Source: DASQBT01 sp963746955
GTDB lineage: Bacteria > Pseudomonadota > Gammaproteobacteria > Burkholderiales > Thiobacillaceae
DNA: 64,000 nucleotides
Direction of reading: 5' to 3'
NCBI GenBank assembly: GCA_963746955.1
Contig: CAVVDR010000003.1
Span: 129,098 to 193,097, forward strand
Shown here piece by piece: positions 1 through 8,154 of the stretch (position 1 is its first letter; every line of letters begins with the position of its first letter). The notes beneath the pieces were generated by a model. It was not told the origin of the DNA. It did not search any database and saw only the letters and a program-made list of their open reading frames with translations. Position numbers and translations under genes: made by a program.

Positions 1-78
1 AGCCGAGCAGCGGCAGGCCAAGGGCGCCGTTGCTCGGGCAGTTTCGCCATCTCCACACCGACATCTACGGCAACCGGG
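1..78 (+). pseudogene. Fragment of a second hsdR 5' region (type I restriction R subunit)
   Basis: Bases 1-14 match 1983-1996 and bases 16-78 match 2106-2167 of the large hsdR gene further right, with only a few changes. The intervening stretch (1997-2105) is missing and there is an extra C at about 27-28, so the reading frame is broken. It is therefore a scrap of another hsdR copy, in the same orientation, lying just before the hipBA control region. Whether the left copy is longer outside the window cannot be seen. Confidence 0.75.
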
Positions 79-104
79 GCGAGCTCATTAAGCAAGAATA
101 TATA

Positions 105-244
105 TCGTAATATATTACGACTAAGTAGAATACAATCATTATCTCGCTATATATTACGACTTGACTAAAATAATTATTAAGATATATATCGCAATAAGTG
201 ACGATATATGGCAATTTAACCGGGATATTCGCAATATATAACGA
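105..244 (+). promoter_or_regulatory. hipBA control region with four 16-bp palindromic operator-like sites
   Basis: The 79-246 stretch is very AT-rich next to GC-rich genes. It holds four related 16-mers with TCG at one end and ACGA at the other: 105-120 (TCGTAATATATTACGA, a perfect palindrome), 144-159 (TCGCTATATATTACGA), 189-204 (TCGCAATAAGTGACGA) and 229-244 (TCGCAATATATAACGA). Centres are 39, 45 and 40 bp apart, about four helical turns. The last site ends two bases before the hipB ATG at 247. HipB proteins are known to bind several spaced palindromes and repress their own operon, so these are probably HipB operators; the exact promoter cannot be fixed from the sequence. Confidence 0.75.
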
Positions 245-246
245 CT

Positions 247-596
247 ATGAAAATCACTGGTTTACTCACAGATGAGGCCGTGCTGGCCGAATTGGGCGCA
301 CGTATTGCCGGTCGCCGGGTTGAATTGCAGCTGACCCAGGCGGCTGTGGCCGAACAGGCGGGTATCGCCAAGCGCACCCTCGAGCGTATGGAGGCGGGGC
401 AACGTCGCAGTTGGCCACCCTGGTTCGTGTGCTGCGGGTGCTGGACGCCGCATCAGGGCTGGATAGTCTGATACCGGAGTCCGGGCCCAGACCGATGGAT
501 TTGTTAAAGCGAAAGGGCAAGGTCCGACAACGGGCTTCGGGTCGACGGGCCGCAAAGGCGACGGGCAAACCATGGCGCTGGGATGAGAAGCCATGA
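247..596 (+). pseudogene. hipB: HipB-type antitoxin / transcriptional regulator, single-base frameshift
   Basis: The N-terminal part (from ATG 247) is an Xre-type helix-turn-helix protein: residues 18-47 contain RIAGRRVELQLTQAAVAEQ and AGIAKRTLERMEAG. At the G-run 396-399 the frame is lost. Adding one G gives GAG GCG GGG GCA ACG TCG CAG TTG, which rejoins the conserved HipB continuation (QLATLVRVLRVLDAASGL, then a basic C-terminal tail) and runs to the TGA at 594-596, overlapping the hipA start. A repaired product would have about 116 residues. The change is either a true inactivating mutation or a homopolymer sequencing error. If real, hipA would lack its full-length antitoxin. The intact 5' half would still hold most of the DNA-binding domain. 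Confidence 0.85.
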
Positions 597-1900
597 GCAC
601 GCTTGCCGAAGTCAGGCTGTGGGGCAAAACCATCGGCGCTGTCTCACTAGAGGATGGGGAGGAAGTCGCCAGCTTTGAATACGATGCGGCATTCGCGCAA
701 AGCGGCATTCAAGTCGCGCCGATTGTGATGCCGCTTTCCCGGCGCGTGTACCGCTTCCCCGCGCTTTCTCGCCCGACTTTTCTCGGGCTGCCCGGCCTGC
801 TGGCCGATTCGCTGCCCGACAGATTCGGCAACGCGCTGATCGATGCCTGGCTGGCATCGCAGGGGCGGCAACCGGATTCCTTCAACGCGGTCGAGCGGCT
901 TTGCTATACCGGTGAACGCGGCATGGGTGCGCTGGAATTTGCCCCCGCCATCGGCCCCAGGGCAAAGCAGACGACACACATTGAGGTCGGCAAGTTGGTT
1001 GAGCTGGCATCGGAGGTATTGACCCACCGGAATAACCTGCAGGCGTCTTTTGCGGCCGAAGGCAGAGAAGATGCGCTAAGGGATATTCTGCGCGTGGGCA
1101 CATCCGCCGGTGGCGCGAGGGCGAAGGCGGTCATCGCCTGGAACCCGAAAACCAATGAAGTGCGGTCTGGCCAGGTCAAGGCCGGCAAGGGATTTGAATA
1201 CTGGCTGCTGAAATTTGACGGCGTTAGCGGCAACAAGGACAAGGAACTGGAAGACCCAAAAGGCTACGGGGTGATCGAGTATGCGTATTACCTGATGGCG
1301 CTTGAATGCGGCATTGATATCAGTGAATGCCGGCTGTTTAAAGAGAATGGCCGGTCGCATTTCATGACGCGCCGCTTTGATCGTCTTGCTGCCGGCGAAA
1401 AACTTCACATGCAGTCACTCTGCGCCCTGGCGCACTACGATTTCAACATGGCAGGCGCTTATAGCTACGAGCAGGCGTTGCTGGTGATGCGGCAACTGCA
1501 GTTGCCGATGCAGGCCATCGAGCAACTGTTTCGGCGCATGGTATTCAACATCGTGGCCCGCAATCAGGATGACCACGTGAAGAATATTGCCTTCCTGATG
1601 AATCAATCCGGTGAGTGGTCGCTGGCGCCGGCCTTTGATATGACCTACAGCTTTAATCCTGCGGGTGCGTGGACGGCAAGCCATCAGATGACGATGAATG
1701 GAAAACGCGACAATTTCACGCTGGAGGACTTCAACGCCTGCGCAAAGACTGCTTCGATGAAACGGGGGCGCGCTGCGAAAATCGTTGCCGAGGTGCAGGC
1801 GACGGTATCGAAATGGCGAGCGTTTGCAGAAAAGGCAGGCGTGCCTGATGTCGTGCGCGAAAAAATTCAGCGCACGTTGAATCTGAAACCCTATTCATGA
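593..1900 (+). CDS. hipA: HipA-family serine/threonine kinase toxin
   Basis: A 435-residue protein of normal HipA length. It has an N-terminal subdomain (about 1-110), a Gly-rich ATP loop GTSAGGARAKA near residue 168, the catalytic loop RNQDDHVKNIAF near 322 and the metal-binding FDMTYS near 348. HipA kinases phosphorylate translation targets such as glutamyl-tRNA synthetase and cause growth arrest or persistence; the substrate here is unknown. The ATG lies inside the hipB stop (ATGA overlap), and its own stop overlaps the hsdR start in the same way (1897-1900). The three genes therefore look translationally coupled and under the upstream palindromes. Confidence 0.93.
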   Translation: MSTLAEVRLWGKTIGAVSLEDGEEVASFEYDAAFAQSGIQVAPIVMPLSRRVYRFPALSRPTFLGLPGLLADSLPDRFGNALIDAWLASQGRQPDSFNAVERLCYTGERGMGALEFAPAIGPRAKQTTHIEVGKLVELASEVLTHRNNLQASFAAEGREDALRDILRVGTSAGGARAKAVIAWNPKTNEVRSGQVKAGKGFEYWLLKFDGVSGNKDKELEDPKGYGVIEYAYYLMALECGIDISECRLFKENGRSHFMTRRFDRLAAGEKLHMQSLCALAHYDFNMAGAYSYEQALLVMRQLQLPMQAIEQLFRRMVFNIVARNQDDHVKNIAFLMNQSGEWSLAPAFDMTYSFNPAGAWTASHQMTMNGKRDNFTLEDFNACAKTASMKRGRAAKIVAEVQATVSKWRAFAEKAGVPDVVREKIQRTLNLKPYS

Positions 1901-4821
1901 AGCCAGGCGAACACAAAACCGTCCAGGCCCGCATCCTCGGCTACGCCGAGGCCATCGGCTGGACCTTTGTGTCCCGCGAGGAAGCCGAGCAGCGGCGCGG
2001 GTTTGATCCGGAAGTCCCGCCCGCCGACCGCGCCAAAAACCGCTCGCTCTTCTTCGACGACCTGCTCGACGCCAAGGTGCGGGAATTCAACCCGCGCTAC
2101 GCCGAGGCCGAGGGCGCGTTGCTCGGGCAGTTCCGCCATCTCCACACCGACATCTACGGCAACCGGGAATTCGTCGAGCACCTGCGCAACCGGGGCAAGT
2201 TCTTCGACCACGAGGAGAAGCGCGAGCGCGACCTGATCCTGATCGATTACGACGACCCGGCGCGCAACGTTTACGAAGTCACCGAGGAGTGGGCCTTTCA
2301 CAACGGCCACTACGGCACGCGGGAGGATGTGGTCTTTCTCATCAACGGCATCCCGGTGCTGGTGATCGAGTGCAAGAACGCCAACAAGGACGAGGCGATT
2401 GCCCTGGGCGTGGACCAGATCCGCCGTTACCACCGCGAGACGCCCGAGCTGTTCGTGCCGCAGCAGCTGTTCACCGCCACCGATGCCATCGGCTTTTCCT
2501 ACGGGGTGAGCTGGAACACGGTGCGGCGGAACATCTTCAACTGGAAGGACGAGGAGGTCGGCAAGCTGGAGGCCAAGGTGAAGAGCTTCTGCGCCATCCC
2601 GCAGCGTGCTGGCCTTCCTGAAGGACTACATCGTCTTTGCCGAGAAGGACGAGGAGCTGAACAAGTACATCCTGCGCCAGCACCAGACCGGCGCGGTGGA
2701 GGCGGTCGTCGGCCGCGCCCTCGATCCCAGACGCACGCGCGGCCTGGTCTGGCACACCCAGGGCAGCGGCAAGACCTTCACCATGATCAAGGCGGCGGAG
2801 CGGCTCTTCCGCGCGCCCGGGGCGGACAAGCCGACCGTCCTGCTGATGATCGACCGCAACGAGCTGGAAGACCAGATGCTCAAGAACCTCGCCGCGCTCG
2901 GGCCTGGGCAACCTGGAGCACGCCAGCAGCATCGCCCGGCTCAACCAGCTGCTGCAGGACGACTACCGGGGCATCATCGTGACGATGATCCACAAGTTCC
3001 GCGACATGCCGGCGGATCTGAACACGCGCTCGAACATCTACGTGCTGATCGACGAAGCCCACCGCACCACCGGCGGCGATCTCGGCAACTTCCTGATGGC
3101 CGGCCTGCCGAACGCGACCTTCATCGGCTTCACCGGCACGCCGGTGGACAAGACGGTCTACGGCAAGGGCACCTTCAAGACCTTCGGCTGCGAGGACGAC
3201 CAGGGCTACCTGCACAAGTATTCCATCGCCGACAGCATCGAGGACGGCACCACGCTGCCGCTCTACTACCAGCTCGCCCCCAACGAAATGCTCGTGCCGC
3301 ACGAGACGCTGGACAAGGAGTTCCTCGTCGCTGGCCGAAGCCGAGGGCGTGGCCGACATCGAGGAGCTGAACAAGATCCTCGATCGGGCGGTGAACCTGA
3401 AGAATTTCCTCAAGGGCAAGGAGCGGATCCAGCAAGGTGGCGCAGTTCGTCGCCGAGCATTATCGCGAGAACGTCGAGCCGCTCGGCTACAAGGCCTTCC
3501 TCGTCGGCGTGGACCGCGAAGCCTGCGCCCATTACAAGCACGCGCTCGATCAGTTCCTGCCGCCCGAGTATTCCGAGGTGGTTTACACCGGCAGCAACAA
3601 CGACTCCAAGCTGCTGAAGGAATTCCACCTCGACCCGAAGAAGGAGCGGCAGATCCGCAAGAGCTTCGGCAAGCTCGACCAGCATGCCGAAGATCCTCAT
3701 CGTCACCGAGAAGCTGCTCACCGGCTTCGACGCGCCCGTGCTCTACGCCATGTATCTCGACAAGCCGATGCGCGACCACACGCTGCTGCAGGCCATCGCC
3801 CGGGTGAACCGGCCCTACGAGAACGAGGCGCAGGAGATGGTGAAGCCCCACGGCTTCGTCCTGGATTTCGTCGGCATCTTCGACAAGCTGGAAAAGGCGC
3901 TGGCCTTCGACAGCGAAGAGATCAACGCCATCGTCAAGGACCTGAAGCTCCTGAAGGTGCTGTTCAAGAACAAGATGGAGTCCAAGGCGCCGGACTACCT
4001 CGGCCTGATCGAGCGCAACTTCAACGACAAGGACGTCGACACCCTCATCGAGCATTTCCGCGATCCCGAGCGGCGCAAGGAGTTCTTCAAGGAATACAAG
4101 GAGATCGAGATGCTCTACGAGATCATCTCGCCCGATGCCTTCCTGCGCCCGTTCATTGCCGACTATGGAACGCTATCGGCGATCTATCACGTCGTCCGCA
4201 AGGCCTACACCAAAACTGTCATGGTCGACCGCGAGTTTCAGGCCAAGACCAACCATCTGGTGCAGCAGCAGGTCGGCAGTTATGGCGTGGGCGGGCTGGG
4301 CGAGATTGTCGCGATCGATGGCAACACCATTGAGCTGATCAAGAACAAGAGCGGCGGAGACGGCACCAAAGTCATCAACCTGATCAAAAGCATTGAAAAG
4401 CTGGCCGCAGGAAAACAGCGACGACCCCTACCTCATCGCCATGGCGGAGCGCGCGAGGGCGGTGCAGGAGAGCTTCGAGAACCGCCAGACCAGCACTGCC
4501 GAGGCCCTGGCCGAATTGTTGCGTGAAGTGGAGGGCAACGAAACGAGGAAGAAGGAACAGGCCGAAAAGTCTTTCGATGGCCTGACCTATTTTGTCTACC
4601 GCAGCCTGCTGGACGCGAAGATTCAGAACGCAGAGGCCGTCAGCCGGAAGATTCGCCATGCCTTCACCGAGTTTCCGAACTGGAAGCGCAGCGAAAACGC
4701 CATCCGCGAACTGCGGAAGAAAGTCACCTTCGCCATATTGGCGGAAACTGACGACCTGGACCGGGTGACAGCCATGGTGGATGAGCTGTTTACCCTGCTG
4801 GAAAAGGCGGATCGGATTTAG
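1897..4821 (+). pseudogene. hsdR: Type I restriction enzyme R subunit (HsdR), six frameshifts
   Basis: When joined across frames this is a nearly complete HsdR of about 970 residues. Visible parts are the nuclease motif (VVFLINGIPVLVIECKN, near 2330-2380), Walker A (WHTQGSGKTFT, about 2750), the DEAH box (VLIDEAHRTTGG, about 3040), TGTP (about 3133), motif VI (QAIARVNRPYEN, about 3790) and a helical C-terminus to TAG 4819-4821. The frame changes near 2605, 2901, 3327, 3433, 3683 and 4402. Each time the frame moves by +1 and one extra C or G explains it, so the final frame equals the first. No hsdM or hsdS is in the window. As read, the gene cannot give a full-length protein. Either it is decaying or this stretch contains sequencing or assembly errors. 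Confidence 0.9.
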
Positions 4822-4825
4822 AGCA

Positions 4826-5161
4826 ATGAAGGCGCTCGAACACAAAGCCAGGTTCAAGCAGCGCGTCCGCCACTGGGCCGACAAGCTGGACGTCAACGTC
4901 GTCTGGCTGGGTGTGCGGCCGATGCGTAACAAATGGGCATCGTGTTCTACCGCGGGCCATTTGAACTTCAGCGACGAACTGCCCGGCCTGAAACCCGAGC
5001 TATGGGACTACGTTATCGTCCACGAACTGCTCCACTTCTTTGTTCCAAACCATGGAAAACTTTGGAAAAGTCTGATGCGCTCCCATCTGGGTGAATATGA
5101 GGCACATGAATGCGAGCTAAGGCAAATAGTGCGTACCAAGGAGCTGCAACGTATGCGCTAA
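4826..5161 (+). CDS. YgjP-like (DUF45) zinc metallopeptidase domain protein
   Basis: 111 residues from ATG 4826, four bases after the hsdR stop. It carries the zinc site VHELLHFFVPNHGKLW (HExxH plus a downstream His) followed by an acidic-rich C-terminus, as in YgjP/DUF45 metallopeptidases. Family members are usually longer (about 150-240 residues), so this one is essentially the catalytic core. Genes of this type often sit directly behind hsdR in type I restriction loci; their substrate is unknown. An in-frame alternative start upstream (4781) lies inside hsdR and is less likely. Confidence 0.85.
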   Translation: MKALEHKARFKQRVRHWADKLDVNVVWLGVRPMRNKWASCSTAGHLNFSDELPGLKPELWDYVIVHELLHFFVPNHGKLWKSLMRSHLGEYEAHECELRQIVRTKELQRMR

Positions 5162-5167
5162 CGCACG

Positions 5168-5242
5168 CTGCTGAATCTCGACCGCGTCACTTCCGGCAAG
5201 AATCTGCCGGACGACTTCAACGTCATTATCGAAATTCCCGCT
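5168..5242 (+). pseudogene. ppa: Truncated 5' end of inorganic pyrophosphatase gene
   Basis: Forward frame 5168-5242 translates to LLNLDRVTSGKNLPDDF followed by NVIIEIPA, the characteristic N-terminus of soluble family I pyrophosphatase. The frame then changes into unrelated residues (DWQKY...), and no ATG remains where the start should be. The rest of ppa is absent. It overlaps the last codons of glnE on the other strand. I infer that recombination deleted most of ppa and joined its 5' end to the 3' end of glnE, marking the right edge of the hipBA-hsdR island. Confidence 0.7.
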
Positions 5243-7904
5243 GACTGGCAAAAATATATTGCCACAGGCGTCGCACCGTTTCCGGCAGGCTTCCCGCCAT
5301 CGCATGCGCAAGGCGGGCATCGCGCGCGCCGTGGAGCTTGGCGGCATGCTGAAGTTTGCGCAGCTCCCGGTAGGCATCTGCGCTGGCACTGGCCAGCTCG
5401 GCGGGCAGCAGCCCAGCCTCGCCGCAGCGCTTGAGGAGCGCAATATTGCCCACGTTGGCCAGCAGCCGCGGGTATTCGCGCGCATGCGCCAGCACCAGGT
5501 ACTGAACGCTGAATTCGACATCCACGATACCGCCGGGATCGTGTTTCAGATCAAACAGGCCGCTGGTATTGGGATGGCCATCGTGCATTCTTTGGCGCAT
5601 GTTGAGGACTTCTTCCTTGAGTCTGGCCGGTTCCCTCGGCAATATGAGAATGGCATTGCGCAGGCTTTCGAAACGCTTTCCTATCCCGGCATCTCCGGCC
5701 ACGTAGCGTGCACGGGTGAGCGCCTGGTGCTCCCATACCCAGGCATGGCGGTGCTGGTATACCTCGAATGCGGCCAGGCTGGAAACGAGCAGCCCTGAGG
5801 AGCCATTGGGCCTTAAGCGCAGGTCGGTGTCGTAAAGCATTCCCGCGCCCGTGGCGGTGCTAAGCCAGGTGATGATGCGCTGGGCAAAGCGGGCATACAG
5901 GACCCCGGCGTCCGGCACTTCGTCATCGTAGAGAAAAACCAGATCAAGGTCGGATGCATAGCCGAGTTCCTTGCCGCCCAGTTTGCCGTAGCCGATGATG
6001 GCAAACTTCGGATGAGCCTGATGCCTTTGCTTGAAGCTTGCCCACGAATGTTTCAACGTTTCTGCAAGCAGCCCGTCGGCCAGATCGGAAAGGTGATCCG
6101 AGAGCTTCTCCAGGGTCAGCAGACCGGCCACATCCTGCGCGAGCAGGTGCAGGGTTTGCACCTGTTTGAATCGGCGCAGGCTGTCCATCTGCTCTTCCGC
6201 ATCCTGACCCAGGGCTTCCAGGTCCTCACCAAGTTGGCGAAAAAGATCGGGCCAATCGGGCAGCGACAGGAGTTGCCGCGGATCGATCAACTCGTCCAGC
6301 AGTATGGGTTGGCGGGTGAGCAAATCCGCCGCCCATGGACTCGCGGAAACCAGTCCGGACAACTGCCGAAGTACGGCAGGATATTCGGTGAGCAGGGCCA
6401 GATAGGTGGTACGGCGGGAGATGGTTTCGAGCAGGCGCAGCAGCCTGCTTAGCGTGTCGTCCGGATTTTCATAATCCGCCGCCATCTGGATCAGAGGCGG
6501 GATCAGGGCGTTGAGCTTGGTTCGGGCAGACTCCGGCAGGCGCTCGTACAGGCCGGCGCGCAGCAGACCCAGTTGACGCGCACTGTCCGCCGGATCGGTG
6601 TAGCCCAACTGCGCGAGCTGGCCGGCGGCGGCATCCGGCACAAGCCAGAGGCTGGCCAGAGCGTGGGTTTGCTGATTGGTCTGGGGAGCGGAGAAGATCC
6701 CTTCAAAATGACGTGTGACGTTGTCGCGGTGTTTGTCCAGGTCCTTCAGCAAGGCTTCCCAGTCCGCGCAATTCATCATCTCCGCGACGCGCTGGCGACT
6801 ATCCGGGTCGGCCGGCAGAACCTGGGTCTGCGCGTCATCCAGATACTGCATGCGATGTTCCAACTGGCGCAGAAAAACATAGGCGGCGCAAAGCTCGGCG
6901 CTGGCGGACGGCGGCAGCAGGCCATAATCCGCCTCCAGGCTGAGCACCTTCAGGGTGGGCTTGACTTGCAGGGACGGAATGCGCCCGCCGCGGATCAGTT
7001 GAAATACCTGGGCGGCAAATTCGATCTCGCGGATGCCTCCCGGGCCCAGCTTGATATTGTTCCGCAGCTCCCGGCGTTTTGCCTCGCGGCGGACTTGCGT
7101 GTGCAGATCGCGTATGGCGGCAAAGGCACTGAAATCCAGATACTTGCGAAACACGAAGGGGTGGACGAGCTTGAGCAGATCGGCATGCCGGTTGCCGCTG
7201 ACCGGGCGGGCCTTGATCCAGGCATAACGCTCCCAGGCCCGACCCTGGGCCATCAAGTATTCCTCCAGCATCGCATAGCTCATGGCCAGGGGCCCGGCCT
7301 CGCCCCAGGGGCGCAGCCGCATGTCCACCCGGAACACATAACCGTCGGCCGTGACTTGCTCCATGGCCTTGATGAGTTGCTTGCCCAGGCGCGTGAAGAA
7401 TTCATGATGCGAAAGGGGTTGCCTGCCCGCGGTTTCGCCTTCTTCCGGGTACAGAAAAATCAAGTCGATGTCGGACGACACGTTCAGTTCGCGCCCACCC
7501 AGCTTGCCCATGGCAACCACCGTGAGTTCCATCGGGTCGCCATCGGCATGCAGCGGACTGCCGTGGCGCTCGGCCAGCTCGGCATGATGAAATTTGAGGG
7601 CGGCCTGGATGGAGGTTTCGGCCAGATCGGAGAATACGCCGGTGACTTCTTCCAGATCGGCCAGCCCCGCCAGATCGCGCGCGGCGGTCACGGTCCATAC
7701 TCGATGCTTCAAGCGCCGCATCTGTGTGTCGAGCTGGGCTTGGTCGGTCGCGGGCTGGGCCAGCGCCGCGTCCATCTCCCGGCGGGAACAGGCTAGATGC
7801 AGTCGTTCCGACAGCGACGACAGTTCAGGCCGGGACGCGAGCAGCCTCGCACCGTGGCGGGATAGCCTGGCAAGCCGGTCGATCGGGTGTTCCTTAGATT
7901 TCAT
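5226..7904 (-). CDS. glnE: Bifunctional glutamine synthetase adenylyltransferase / adenylyl-removing enzyme
   Basis: 892 residues, slightly shorter than the E. coli enzyme (about 946). GlnE attaches AMP to glutamine synthetase and removes it, under control of PII proteins, in nitrogen regulation. Both nucleotidyltransferase halves are present: MGKLGGRELNVSSDIDLIFL near residue 175 and IIGYGKLGGKELGYASDLDL near 645, each with the G-G-x-E-L and D-x-D signatures. The last residues (about SQREFR) are read from the antisense of the ppa remnant, so the natural stop seems to have been replaced at a recombination junction. The loss is small and the enzyme is probably functional. Confidence 0.95.
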   Translation of the reverse strand: MKSKEHPIDRLARLSRHGARLLASRPELSSLSERLHLACSRREMDAALAQPATDQAQLDTQMRRLKHRVWTVTAARDLAGLADLEEVTGVFSDLAETSIQAALKFHHAELAERHGSPLHADGDPMELTVVAMGKLGGRELNVSSDIDLIFLYPEEGETAGRQPLSHHEFFTRLGKQLIKAMEQVTADGYVFRVDMRLRPWGEAGPLAMSYAMLEEYLMAQGRAWERYAWIKARPVSGNRHADLLKLVHPFVFRKYLDFSAFAAIRDLHTQVRREAKRRELRNNIKLGPGGIREIEFAAQVFQLIRGGRIPSLQVKPTLKVLSLEADYGLLPPSASAELCAAYVFLRQLEHRMQYLDDAQTQVLPADPDSRQRVAEMMNCADWEALLKDLDKHRDNVTRHFEGIFSAPQTNQQTHALASLWLVPDAAAGQLAQLGYTDPADSARQLGLLRAGLYERLPESARTKLNALIPPLIQMAADYENPDDTLSRLLRLLETISRRTTYLALLTEYPAVLRQLSGLVSASPWAADLLTRQPILLDELIDPRQLLSLPDWPDLFRQLGEDLEALGQDAEEQMDSLRRFKQVQTLHLLAQDVAGLLTLEKLSDHLSDLADGLLAETLKHSWASFKQRHQAHPKFAIIGYGKLGGKELGYASDLDLVFLYDDEVPDAGVLYARFAQRIITWLSTATGAGMLYDTDLRLRPNGSSGLLVSSLAAFEVYQHRHAWVWEHQALTRARYVAGDAGIGKRFESLRNAILILPREPARLKEEVLNMRQRMHDGHPNTSGLFDLKHDPGGIVDVEFSVQYLVLAHAREYPRLLANVGNIALLKRCGEAGLLPAELASASADAYRELRKLQHAAKLHGARDARLAHAMAGSLPETVRRLWQYIFASQREFR

Positions 7905-8154
7905 CGGCTGGTTAGAATTAGCGCTCAGGCAACATGAATATCATTGAGGCGGCATGCATCTTCTTGCAGCGGACTCCCGGTCCGCAGACAGGTGACCCTT
8001 GCATCGGGGCTTTGAGCTGCCTCAATAACAGGCCGAGATTGAATATTACCGATTCGGCATTCAGAATGCCTGAATCGACTGGCACAGTAAATCCATCCGC
8101 AACCCCCATTTCCAATCCACCAATGCCGAATCAATCGTCCCAGGAGACCACAGC
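7905..8154 (+). promoter_or_regulatory. glnE/acs divergent intergenic region with three copies of an 11-bp repeat
   Basis: The 250-bp gap between divergent glnE and acs contains GATTCGGCATT at 8051-8061, its reverse complement with a one-base bulge at 8065-8076, and an exact reverse complement AATGCCGAATC at 8122-8132, just upstream of the acs ribosome-binding site CAGGAG (8141-8146). The first arm can pair with either of the other two, so alternative hairpins in the acs leader, or three sites for a DNA-binding regulator, are both possible. No sigma-54 site could be confirmed: TGGCAC at about 8080 has no TTGC partner. Confidence 0.5.

Noticed and set aside
396..402. Programmed frameshift in hipB
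   Set aside because: No slippery heptamer with a downstream structure was seen; a simple indel is the easier reading.
2880..4055. Minus-strand frame opposite hsdR
   Set aside because: Shadow rich in Val/Leu/Glu/Arg; hsdR motifs explain the region.
2600..4405. Inteins or introns as cause of the hsdR frame changes
   Set aside because: There is no inserted sequence at any break; single extra bases are enough.
6573..7796. Long plus-strand open frame opposite glnE
   Set aside because: High GC makes antisense frames open; its translation shows no family features, and glnE motifs lie on the other strand.
8078..8100. Sigma-54 promoter before acs
   Set aside because: TGGCAC occurs but the TTGC element at the required spacing is missing.
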